Assembly: GCA_033060915.1 (NCBI GenBank)
Contig: CM065384.1
Span: forward strand, 17,097,501 to 17,161,500
Length of the DNA: 64,000 nucleotides
Origin: Euryodendron excelsum
Taxonomy: Eukaryota > Streptophyta > Magnoliopsida > Ericales > Pentaphylacaceae
Reading direction: 5' to 3'
The position numbers and the translations under genes are program-made. This document shows, one piece after another, positions 49,301 to 60,624 of the stretch (position 1 is its first letter; each line of letters opens with the position of its first letter). The notes beneath the pieces were generated by a model, which worked only from the letters and a program-made list of their open reading frames with translations, searched no databases and had not been told where the DNA came from.

Positions 49301-51473
49301 GTAGGTACCGAAAGGGCGGGGTAGGGTGATGGCTTAGTGTGTTTTCCCTACACGTAACCAACCTCCGAACCTAGAATCACTGATTTCAAAGACCAAAAGG
49401 AGTTATTTTTCTAAAAATGGCTAAATGTTTTCCAAAGGTTGCCAAACAACCCGTTTTTCTTAAAAACCCTCTCTCGAGGTGATATTTTCAAAATCGTTTT
49501 TTTTTTCAAAACCCTAAGTGTAGTCTTCGGACTATTCTTAGTTTTTAGGTGACCTAACTCACCTTAATCAAGTTAGGTGGCAACTCCAAATCTTTTTCCA
49601 AAAGCCCTTTATTCAAACCAATTTTCAATTCAAACCTAGTCGCACTTATTCTTATAGGAGGGTGAGTTCTAACGAGAGAGTACAACATTTTTTCCGCTTG
49701 TGTGAGTATTCCTTGAGTGTGAAAAATTTGGGCGCGACATCGAGCAGGACAGCTTCTAGCAAGAGCAACGTGATGGGGCAGCCTTCGACGACTCCCGATG
49801 AGAGATTTGAGGATGAGACTAACTCATCCGTGGATCCCCAGATAGGATACGGTATGGCCTACGTTCGGGACAAGTGGAGAGATACTTCATTTACCGACGA
49901 CCAGCTAGCCATTCCTGATATTCCCCCTCTACGTGATTTGGCATTCCACCCGAGCCTGTATTCGCGCTACAGTCGGATGCCATCATCTACCTATAATTCC
50001 TTTAGAGGGGCCAGTATCTCGGCCTTGAGGGCTATGCAGGCGTCATCTCCATCTTATCAGGAATTTTGGCATCAGATTGGTTTCGATGCTTTTATGACCC
50101 TATAGACGGATATACTCAATCATGGGATCGCTACGGGGTTGTTAGAGCGGTGGTTCGGGGAGACAGGGACCATACACTTGGTGGGTTTCGAGTTGGGACC
50201 TACCCCTGTCGACTGGGCTATGATTACCGGGCTATCTTTTGGAGGAGTTTTGATCTCTTTACGGGACGTGTCTCTGGAGGAGGCCTGTCTTCTCTTGGGG
50301 TTGCCACGGCTCGAAGGCTCTAGTTTCCCAGCTTCACTTTTATGCTTAACCGAGACAACTTTTGGTTTTGAGCCGTCACCAGATGACCAGATTATCATGA
50401 GGCGCCGGTTGGTGCTGTATGTCATCTTTAGTTGCTTTTGCAACAACAATAGGTCGACGGTCCCTTTGTCTCTGGTGAGCCTGGTAGCGGATTTGGACAC
50501 GTTAAACTATGCTGATTGGGGAGCTTTCACCTTCGCCTACTTCTTACGAGGGACGAGAGTGAGGACATCTGGGGCTTGGGGGAGCTTGACGAGCTTTTGG
50601 CCGTTTCTAGTATGGTGGAGCTATGAGTATTTGCCAGTTCGCCGACTGGAGGTGTAAGCAGGCGATGCCTTCCCGCAGGCCACGAGATGGGCCAGACAGC
50701 AGGTAGTCCAGCGGTCCTTACTCACAGATTTTGTAGCCCTTAGCGCTAACTTGGAGTTGCTGAGGCCATGGGATGTGACCTGGGCACCCTACCACCGGTC
50801 CACTCAGTATGCCGGCATAAGGGACACCATCCTTTTATCCAAGTCGCGAATCACCTTTCGGGGCCCTATGTCATGGGAGACGTATCTCGGGGAGCGTCAC
50901 TAGCGGCAGCATCATACTGTCTTCTGCGTAGCCATGGACACTCCCCAGTATATGTTTGGACTTTATCGGGCCAGGGTAGAGATCCCTTATATAGTCGAGG
51001 TTCCTGGTGAGTGGTTCCTGCTTCTGCCGGATGTGGATTATGAGGCTCACTTCCGGGCGAGATCTATTGGCGCTTTCACCCAGCTGGATCTAGTAGTCGG
51101 AGGGCAGGTGGCTGGCCATGAGGTGGTGGAGCTTTGGTGTCGAGCTCAAGGCTTTGTATTTGAGGAGGAGTACCTAGCAACTTGCCAAGCACGAGATCAG
51201 TATCGTGCTAAGGTGGAGGCCCTGACTGCCTGCATGTCTTTAATGGAGGCCCGTTGGGTATGTTATTTATGGTTCATTATTTTCATGTTCCTTATGCATC
51301 CCCCGTGTTCTGACGCTAGCTCTTCTTCCCTTTTTGCCTTTTTCTTTGGTCAGGGTCCTTCTGATGCGGGAGCTTCCTCCAACCAGTCCTCTCCGTATAT
51401 GCCGGACTTAGATGATTTTAGCTTGGACGATGACCCTGCCCCTCGAGGTGCCTTGCTTTTCCTGCGGACATAG

Positions 51474-53505
51474 TAAGAGTTTTTTTTTTTAGTTAGATCG
51501 ATGGTTATTGTTTCTGTTTTTGTGGCCGTGTGTAGGCCATTATGGATGATGACTGTATGATGATTTCATGTACATTATTTCTATTATCTTTTGTTTCTTT
51601 ACTTGCGATGATGATTATTTCTTTTTTTTTCTGATCTTGTTTTGCATGCATGTATGTGGACATATGATGGGTATGAATGTGAACACAAGAGTACATAAAT
51701 CAAGATAGGGTTAAGAAATGGTGGATATATGCAAACCTTAAGTTAGTGTGAAAATGGTGAGTATATTTGTCGCACCTATTCAGGCAAAGCATACATATAT
51801 ATATAGTTTTATATAAACCAGCCCAGAGGTAGATTGGGCGTTTATTAGAAACTATCGCTTCGACCTTTTGCTCTTTCTTCGAAAATCTCCTTTTTTTTAT
51901 TATGCCCTTTTCTTGCCACGTCGAGATAGTAGTGGCCTCATTCCCAGGGTTTTCATTTTTGGATCCGACTCCCCTCTCTCTTATCTGAGAAACTGTCACT
52001 CAATTGATTTTCTCTCAAGGGCCTTATGTTTGATCTAGTAGACTCTCCAGGTGACAGTGGAAATAGCCTTTAGTAAAGGAGCGAACAGTTTCATCCTTGA
52101 TCCGAGAAGACTTTACTTTAGACCATGATGTAGGCTAGGTAATGGGTGATGAATGAAGGGGTATCTAGGCTCAAACGATTTTATTTATTTTTTATTTTTT
52201 ATTTTTTTTGGAGTGATAGTAACCAGAACCACCTTGAGGAAGCTTTTGCTACTTTGTTCCCTTTTCTTTTCCGGATATTGCCATTTCCTCTTGAACTTGT
52301 TTAGACTGAGCAATCTTCCCTGATTTGAGGGGACTTTCTGTGGGTTGTAATGTGGCCAAGTTGCGGGTTTTTGGAGGAAAGGGTATTGATGGCTCAAAGC
52401 CTGATGTGGTTTCTGGGATTTACTGGTGATCACCTTTTCAGGTCTTTTCATTTTGGCCGCGGGTTTCTTTCTCTATCTCCCTCCTTTTTTCTCCCTTCTC
52501 TTCTTTGTACGAATTTGTGCCCATATAGGGCTCATCATTTCCTTTAGTTTTTGGCCCAGTATTATTGCTTACACAATCTATTGACTCTCAAGAGACATCG
52601 ATCGTTATTTCATTTTCATCATTTTTCATCATCATTTCTTTTTTTGCTTTTGTTTTTGGGAGTATTGCCTTGTTTCCCTCCTTTTTCAATGTAGGAGGGG
52701 GCCTTCTTTCTCTCTATGCTCCTTTTTGTCACTTTTTCCTCCGAGTTTGCATTTGCCCATTGCAGGGAGTGATCACCAGTGTGGGTTTTTCAAAGTAATA
52801 TAATTTGGCTCAAAAGGGGTTTTTCAAAGAGTGTTCTTTTAACTGCATGGTAGCAGAATAGATGGCCTCTCTTCCTTCCAGACAAGATTGCTTAGACTAT
52901 GAAGTTCAGTTTTAGAGCTCTTGGCATTATCCTTTGAAACAAACAAGAGTTAGCTTAACTATTCTGTTACTCGCACTTGCCCCAATGCGGGGGGTGGTTC
53001 CTGGTTAGGGTGTTTGAATGAAAATTACTTGTGGCTCGAATGGGCTGACCACGGGGATTACTTTTTCTATTCCAGGGATTTTGAAATGAGGGCTTCTCTT
53101 CCTTTTGAGAGTTTAACTGCCGACTGCTTTGCCATGGCGTCTCTCGGAAGCCATCTTTTTTTGTGACCCACTCTCTTTCCTTCCTTTTGCTATCTTTCTT
53201 TTGGATCAGAAATGGTCCCCCCAAGCGAGGATGCACGTACCATCCCTCCTTTCAAGTTAGGGCATAACAACAAGAAAGGAAAATTCTGAGAAAGAGTAAG
53301 TACCAAAGATGATAAATGCAAATTTTAACTTCTTTCATTTCAAAAGTTCTATTTACATGATGAGCTCTTGATTAGGAAAAGATGAAAGTAGAGTTAACGA
53401 AACAAAGATTAATAGGAAAGTAAAGACAAAGTTCGGTAGAAGAACATCCTTTTGGTAATCACTTCTTTGAGTAGGCTTTGGGACCACGCCTGCCTCCTCC
53501 ATGCT
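51474..53505. other. internal region of element E without a recognisable gene
   Basis: 2 kb between the end of gag and the end of the antisense gene, where an autonomous Ogre/Tat element would have protease and pol. Frames on both strands are short and I recognise no RT (e.g. YxDD), RNase H or integrase motif. T-rich runs occur at about 51480, 51620, 51890 and 52185. Confidence 0.6.
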
Positions 53506-54589
53506 TCATTTGTCGACTTCTTCACTTGGTTGTGCTGAGCGAATTGATGCGTCAACTGCGAGGTGGCAGAGATCAACAGCCATAGTGTAACCGGGGCTTC
53601 CTCCTTTTCCTTCTTTTTCTTTAGTGGGGTCAGTGGGGTTGTGCGTCCCTTCTTGCGACTTTTGTTGGCTTTCCTTTTTCTCTTGCTCGGCTTCTTGGGA
53701 TTTCATAACTAGGCCTTCTTTAGAGGCTTGCGACGACTTTTCCTTGGCTTCTTCTTTTTCAGCTTCCTTTTTGTCAATCTCTGCAAACAGGCTATCTAGA
53801 TCGCCTTCGTTGAATTCGAATGGTGGGTTTGGTAATTTTGGCTCATAAATGCTCCAGCCCATGTCCTCGTAATCGAAAAGCTCTTCTTTCAGGCAAGCCT
53901 CAGCTTCAGCATATCTAGGATGTAGGAATTCGTCTCCCCATCCATCAACAGGTGCAGTATCATTGGGAATGTTTGCAACAGGTTCATCCACGGGCCACTC
54001 GAAAAGGTCTTGCTCTCCATTTGTATTGTAGAGATAGATGGGGCATGGTGGCAGTTCTTCCTCCCAATAGCTTTCAGTGTCTGACTCACCCTCGAAGTAC
54101 TCTACAGTTATGATGCCATCAGGATCTGCCTCATCCTCGGTGATGATGTTTACAACATGGTCTGGTAAGGGATTTGTCGTGACATTGGGCGTGGGGACCG
54201 GCTTTGTTTCTTGGGTGTTGATGACCTTGTTGTCAATGAGGTCTTGAATCTTATACTTCAAAGAGAAAAAAGATTCTGTGTCATGCCCCTATCCCCCAGA
54301 ATGGTACTCGCAGGTAAGGGCATGGTCGAAAGTTGGCGACAGTGGGCTTGGTAATGGCCGTGGGGGAATAGGGTTTATATGCTTGGCCTTGAGGAGCTCA
54401 TGATTGTAAGCACCCCATTTTTGACCGCTCAACAGTCTACACTCCGTCTAGACTTGTATTCAAGTCATTGTGGGCATATTCCAATCGAAACCCATTTTCT
54501 AAGTCCAAATCTCATTTGTCCATCGCCTCGTGGGCCCACCAGGCCCAAATAGAGGCAAAATGACCAAAATGCCCTTAGGGGCATTGTTC

Positions 54590-55150
54590 TTTCCAATTCC
54601 AACTCCAATCAGGCACGTCTTTCCGAAGACAGTAAGTCCCCTTTCCAATTCCAAATCAGGCACATCTTTTAGAAGACGGTAAGTCCCCTTCCCAACCCCT
54701 CTCTCGAGACAGTTGATTCCTCGAGACGGTAAATCTATTCCAAATCAGGCACGTCTTTTTAGAGACGATAAGTCCTCTTTCCAATCCCTCTCTCGAGACA
54801 GTTTATTCCTCGAGATGGTTCCAAATCAGGCACGTCTTTTAGAAGACGGTAAGTCCTCTTCCCAACCCCCCTCTTGAGACAGTTGATTCCTCGAGACGGT
54901 AAATCTATTCCAAATCAGGCACGTCTTTTCGGAGACGATAAGTCCCCTTTCCAATCCCTCTCTCGAGACAGTTTATTCCTCGAGATGGTTCCAAATCAGG
55001 CACATCTTTTAGAGACGATAAGTCCCCTTTCCAATCCCTCTCTCGAGACAGTTTATTCCTCTAGACGGTTCCAAATCAGGCACGCCTTTTCGGAGACGAT
55101 AAGACCCCTTTCCAATCCCTCTCTTGAGACAGTTTATTCCTCGAGACGGT
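54590..55150 (+). repeat. tandem two-hairpin array in LTR C
   Basis: The same two hairpins as in LTR B (GTCTTTTCGGAGAC-like and TCTCGAG...CTCGAGA), about seven units with more sequence variation. It is followed by GAGTAGCGGAAATACTC and GAGTGGCGGAAACACTC hairpins at about 55150-55280. Confidence 0.82.
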
Positions 55151-56458
55151 CCGAGTAGCGGAAATACTCGCAAATATCACAACCGTTCGAGTAGCCGAAA
55201 TACTCGTAAACAGGTCGATATAGAGAATTGCCAACAAACCCTTGTGTCACGACGACCGCCGTCAGAGTGGCGGAAACACTCAAAACCTAGGTCAACGCCA
55301 GTGCCTGCTAGCCCACTTCGGTGAAAAATGACTAAACTGCTCATTGGGCCTTTTCCGAGACTTTTTAGTCAAGATGACCATTTTGCCCCTAGGCATCAAA
55401 ACACCCCGGGAACCACACCGGCTCTGGGTATCAAACTGGTAGCCTTCTGAGACTACTTTTTATAGTATTCTCAATCTTCCTCTACCTTTCCGGATCATTC
55501 CGAGTCAGTTCTGGCAAACCCGGTACAAAATGACCGTTTTGCCCCTAGTGGGCCGGTCTCATTTTCTGACCACACCGGCTCTGGGTATCAAACCGAAAAC
55601 CTTTGGGAACATTCTAAATAATGTTTCCAAATCCCAAGTCTTCTTCCAGGACAGTTTGAGTCTGTCCTGGCAGCTTCCCGATCCAATTGACCATTTTGCC
55701 CCTAAAGGCCCGGTCAACCCTTCTGACACATCTTGTCCTCATTTTTCAAGTAAAAAAAACCTCTGGGACACTATTTTAAGTGTTCCTACTCTTTTTCGAC
55801 TTTCCGGGTCATTCTCGGTCTTCCAAACTCCTTCCCGGACTTTCTGAAGTCACTCCTAGTGAAGCCAGGCTAAAAATTACATGGTAGTCACTAGTGCAGG
55901 CACCCAAATCTAGTCAAAGATACCTTGCTTGCCGACCTTAAACATTTCCTAAATGGCTAGCGCCACTACTAGTGGCACTAAGCCAAAAAATGGCCTGACG
56001 CCACTCCTAGTGGCTCTAGTGTGAAGTTTGGCCTAGCGCCACTGCAACAAGTGCCAATGTTGCCCAACCTTTATAAATATAGAGCCTTTTCCAACATGAA
56101 AGGGGTCCGCAAACTCAATTAAAAATCATATATTTCGATATACAGAGCTCGTGCACTTCCTAAACCCTAGCTTTCTTAGGTTTTCCAAACCCTAGCCTCT
56201 TATACACTCATACACACCCTCATACACTTATACACTAGCCTCCCACTCTCCTTTGAAGGCTTGAAGAGCTACAATCTGAAGTTTGAAGACATGTCTTGAA
56301 GATTAAAGACGAAGATCAAGACGAAGACCGAAGACAAGTAAGGCGCGCAAAATAAACAAGACATACGGTAGGCTTTCTCTTTAAATTTCCGCACTTCCCC
56401 CTCTCTCTTCTCTCTCCTAACCCACTTGGGTTTTCTCTAGTTTAATCCCCCATCTCTT

Positions 56459-56482
56459 CCCCCCCCCCCCCCCCCCCCCCCC
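56459..56482 (+). repeat. run of 24 C in LTR C
   Basis: At the matching place LTR A has only TTTCCCGCCC and LTR B has ten C. A second 24-base C run at 12153-12176 lies at a different but also recurrently C-rich site of the LTR family. Confidence 0.95.
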
Positions 56483-59400
56483 GCCCTTTCTTTGCATGCT
56501 TGAAACAAGGTGACTCCTGGTCCTTGTGCAGGATTAGACTATCGGAGGGTCACCGTGTCGGGGGCTTTCTTTTAAGCTAACCGGAGACCAATTGGGTTCG
56601 GCCCCCTTGATTATGTGGTGAAGCCTTAACCTTGTATATTCATGACCCCAAACTTGCATCGTGCATATCATGATCTTGCATCTTCCAAAAGTCATTTTCA
56701 AAGTTGTTTTCAAAATCATTTTCAAACTTGTTTCAAAATTGCATCAAAATCTCCTTTTTTAAAACTTGTTTTCAAAATCACAATCCTAGGGTGGTTTTAA
56801 CCTTTTCATGGCTAGGGTTGCTTTAGGAAAGTGTTACAGTAAAAGTGACTCTCGTGGTCTATATTTTCAAATATTGTTGTTTTCAAAACCACTTTCTTAA
56901 AGTGGTTCTAGTCTTCTTATGGTTATAATCGCTTTAGGAAAGTGAGATGTTTTTATACTTTCTAAAAAACTTTCTTTTCAAAAATCTCTTTCTAGAAATC
57001 TCTTTTTCAACATACTTCCCTAAAACTCTTCTTTCCAAAATTGTTTTCAAAAACTCCCTCCAAAAATCTATTTTTCCAAACTCCCTTTTTCAACTCCTTT
57101 CCAAAACACTCTCTTCAAAATCCACTTTCCAAAAACGTTCCGTAGGTCTCTTTTCTAGAAAAACTCTCTCCAAAAATCTTTCCAAAAACTCTCTTTCCTA
57201 AATCTCCCTTCTAGAAACTCCCCTCTAGAATTTTCCTTCTAAAATCTTCGTTTCCAAAAACACACTTTCCAAAAAAACTCCTCCCTAGGATTCTCATCTA
57301 AAAACCTTCGTTTCCAAAAATACACTTTCCAAAAACTCTTTTCTTAGAGCCCAAGTCAAGCCCTAGAACTCATGATTAGGAAACCCTAGTTTTCTTTCCA
57401 AAAACATGGTTTTCAAACTTGCCTTAAAACCTAGGTTTTTGAAATCTTCCTTTTTACATCCAAACTATACATATTTCTAAAACCTCCTTTTTACGTCAAA
57501 ACTGTAGCCTTCCAAATATAGGGTTTCTAAAACTTCCATTTCCAAATCCTTACCCAAATCCAATCTTCCCTTCAGGAAACTAGATCCTATCCTCCGTTTT
57601 TGAAAACAAAATCAAATTTTTTTCTTTTAGAAACGAAATCCAATCCTTGCTTCAGGAAATAGGAATCTCAGTCCTCCCAAATCCAAATCTTTCTTAATTC
57701 AACTCCTTCCTAATCTTCTACTTTCCTAAATCTTAAGTTTCCAAAACTTGAACATAAAAATCTTTCCTAAAACTCAACTTTCAAATCTTTCCTAATTCAA
57801 CCCTTTCCTAACTCTATCCCTTTCCAAATCTTAACTTTACAAATCTAAGTTTTCAAACCTTTCCTAAACTCAAACCTTTCCTAATCTCAAGATTTTCTAA
57901 AATTTAAGCTCTAAAAATTTCTAAATTTAAACTTTCTAAATTTCAAATCTTTTCAAATTTCAAAACTTTCTAAACTCAAAACTTTCCTATTTTCAAAAAC
58001 TTTCTTGTTTTCTAAACTTTCCAAAGTTCAAAACTTTTCTAAGTTGAAACTTTTCTAATTTAAAACTTTCTTAAGTTGAAACTTTCCTAATTCAAAACTT
58101 TCCTAAGTTGAAACTCTCTTAATTCAAAACTTTCCTAATTTCGAAACTTTCTTAATTTGAAAACTTTCTTAATTGAACACTTTCCTATTTTGACACTTTC
58201 CTAAATAGGATCTTTCCTAATTCGAACCTTTCCTAAATCTAATCTTTTCTAAAACTCTTTCAAGTCAAGTCGAATCTTTCTTAAATCCTCCTAAGTCTCA
58301 AGTCTTTCCTAAGTCTAGGTATCCTAAGACCAAGTCTTTCAAAATCAATCTTTTCAAATCTTCTAATCAAAGTTCAATCTCTCAATTTTCCAATCAAATT
58401 TTCAATTCAATCTCTTTCTTCTAATCAACTCTTCTATTTTCAATCGGACTCTTGTCCGAACTACGACTGACTTGATTCCTCCAAAAGGATACGTAGGCAA
58501 CCCTCCTGGGTGCGGTCACAAAATTTTTCAAATCTCAAATTCCTCAACATTTTTCAATTTTCTATTTCTACAACTTATTTCAAATTTTAAATTCCTCCAC
58601 ATTTTCCAAATCTCAAATTTCACAATCTTTTTAAATCTCCAATCTATTTTCAAATTTCTATTTTCAATCTTCAATTTCAATTTCCAAAATCTTGTTTCCA
58701 AATTTAAACTTACATCTCTTTCTTTTCAAATCAAATCAGATCAAATTCTTTTCAAATCTATTTCGAAATCAACTCTCTTCTATTGCACTTGCATATCATG
58801 CATCATGTTAGTTTCTTTTCAAACATTGTTTTTCAAAGTGGACATGATTGAACATTAGTTAGTTAAAGACTCTCATAGATGAATCTAGGGTAGATTGACA
58901 TGTAGGTACCGAAAGGGTGGGGTAGGGTGATGGCTTAGTGCGTCCTCCCTACACGTAACCAACCTCCGAACCTAGGATCACTAATTTCAAAGACCAAAAA
59001 GGAGTTATTTTTCAAAAAAAGGGCTAAATGTTTTTCAAAGGTTGCCAAACAACTTGTTTTCATAAAAACCCTCTCTTGAGGAGATATTTTCAAAATCGTT
59101 TTCCAAAACCCTAAGTGTAGTCTTCGGATTATTCTTAGTTTGTAGGTGACCTAACTCACCTTAATCAAGTTAGGTGGCGACTCCAAATCTTTTTCAAAAG
59201 CCCTTTATTCAAATCAATTTTCAATTCAAACCTAGTCGCACTTATTCTTCTAGGAGGGTGAGTTCTAACGAGAGAGTACAGTATTTTTCCCGCTTGTGTG
59301 TGTATTCCTCGAGTGCGAAAAATCTGGGCGCGATAATGATATGCCTCTGTCTGGGTGCATGCCAAACGTGTGAACTCACGGTTCCATCGGTTGTTGTTTT

Positions 59401-60624
59401 TGTTAGGGTTGAAGTATGATCGGGCTGCAGCAGGTCCAGTTGGGGGTGCTTGGGTAGCAGCAACGGGGATGTTGATGATGTGAGTAGGCGGTGAAGGTCG
59501 AGCTTGGTATTGGGGGTAATATGGTCGTTGCTGCATAGGTAGGATAGCAGATACTTCTCCCTCTTTCTTACCCGTGCCCCGAGTGGTTGCCACCTTCTTG
59601 GTCGCATTCGCAAATCCCTCACTTGGCTTGGCATAGGGGTCAGTGATTCTGTTAGTTTTCAACCCACTCTCAATCATTTCCCTTTGCATTATCAGCTCAG
59701 AAAAGCTTTTTCCGATACTCAAGCACAGGCGCTCATAGCACAGTCCTTGGAAGGTGTTCACAAACAGCTGTACGAATTCTTTCTCTAGCAGTGGAGGGTT
59801 AACTTGCGCAGCCGCCTCCCTTCATCTCAAATCATAGCTTTTGAAGCTCTCCTTTTTGCCTCGAGTCATCATCATTAAGGCGCATCTGTCTATGGTCAGG
59901 TCACTGTTATATCGATATTGAGATCGGAAGGCTGTGACTAATTCATTCTAGGTTGTTATTTTCCTCAAGTCTAGGCGAGTGAACCATTGTAAAGCGGGCC
60001 CGGTTAGGCTGTGTTGAAACAATAGCATCAAAAGTTTGGGATTATTCCCATGTCCACTTAGTACCCCAGCGTACAACCTCAGGTGTGCAATAGGGTCCCC
60101 ACTCACATTATACTTCTGGAAGTCGGGCATTTTGAATTTGGGCGATCTTGGGTGGTTGGGGAAGAAGCAGAGTTCGTCGTAAGACATCCCACCGAAAGTG
60201 TCATGACCTTGGAGGCTGCGCAGGGACTCCTCCAAGCCTTGTTTCTTGAGATTGAGAGGGTCCGGGCCTTCCTTCTTTGAAGTGGCAGTTACCAAGATGG
60301 TTTCAGGGTTGTCCTCTTCTCCTTCCTCGAGTTGTGCTACTTTAGGGATCTCCTTGCTCTTTGTTGTACCGTCAGTTTGGAGGACGACCTTTGGTGGCAT
60401 TGCTTCAGTTTCCTTAGGATGGGATGTGGATGCCGATGGGTTCACGACAAGCCCTTTGAAGGCCATTAGTTGTATGAGCTTGAACATTTCGTCTATTTTC
60501 GCCTTCATTTCATTCACTTCTTTGCGTGTCACTGAACTGTTCTGTTGATCGGGAATATTGCCTTCGCTCAACATTTGTGCCGTTCTTTATCAGGTACGAA
60601 CTGGTGTTCGGAGGACGGGGGTCA

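Larger units (their letters stand above)
44508..49739 (+). mobile_element. solo LTR B, Ogre/Tat type, in the antisense gene
   Basis: 5,232 bp, TGTAAGCACCCC to GGGCGCGACA, flanked by TCAAG and TCGAG (one mismatch in the 5-bp duplication). It is clearly the same family as LTRs A and C. It has a hairpin array at 44700-45290, TATAAATA at 46369-46376 and a C/T/A-only stretch at about 47250-49000. It sits inside the coding exon; removing it with one target copy restores the frame. Confidence 0.9.
42326..51473 (+). pseudogene. antisense gene of element E: plant mobile domain (PMD)-like protein, 3 exons, interrupted
   Basis: Exon 1 is 42326-42404 (26 codons, donor AAAG|GTTAGT). Exon 2 starts at 44267 if the second of two adjacent AGs (TTTTAGAG|TG) is used, which puts both exons in one frame. 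It runs to 51257, interrupted by solo LTR B after 44507. Exon 3 is 51354-51473; the 96-bp phase-0 intron has GTATGT...TTTGGTCAG. Without LTR B and one target duplicate, the model is 650 codons in one frame. It has a Ser/Arg/Gly-rich head, then a PMD-like region with FWHQIGFDAFMTL, LLERWFGETGTIHL, PTPVDWAMITGLSFGG and LEEACLLLGLP, then STQYAGIRDTI and VAMDTPQYMFGLYRARVE. In-frame stops are at 50103-50105 (TAG), 50655-50657 (TAA) and 50901-50903 (TAG). PMD proteins are plant proteins often found in mobile elements; the biochemical role here is unknown. Confidence 0.72.
54405..59335 (+). mobile_element. solo LTR C, Ogre/Tat type, in gag of element E
   Basis: 4,931 bp, TGTAAGCACCCC to GGGCGCGATA (terminal CA mutated to TA), with a perfect 5-bp duplication ATGAT (54400-54404 and 59336-59340). 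It is opposite in orientation to its host. It has a hairpin array at 54590-55150, TATAAATA at 56072-56079, a 24-base C run at 56459-56482 and a C/T/A-only stretch at about 56950-58780. Confidence 0.93.
53506..60574 (-). pseudogene. Ogre/Tat-type gag of element E, split by a solo LTR
   Basis: The start is ATG 60572-60574, twelve bases downstream of an in-frame TAA. Coding is 60574-59336 and 54399-53506 (about 710 codons) once solo LTR C and one target copy are set aside; the frame is continuous across the join. Motifs: a coiled-coil-like N-terminus (TRKEVNEMKAKIDEMFKLIQ), SYDELCFFPNHP, FKMPDFQKY, LLFQHSLTGPALQWF, FRSQYRYNSD, EAAAQVNPPLLEKEFVQLF, then a Pro/Asn-rich part, a CEYHSGG...GHDTES motif (a zinc-site remnant), KIQDLIDNKVI, and a Glu-rich acidic tail. 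Stops: TAG 59948-59950 and TGA 59822-59824, both where the family has Trp, and TAG 54289-54291. Gag forms the particle and packages element RNA. No protease follows it. Confidence 0.85.
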
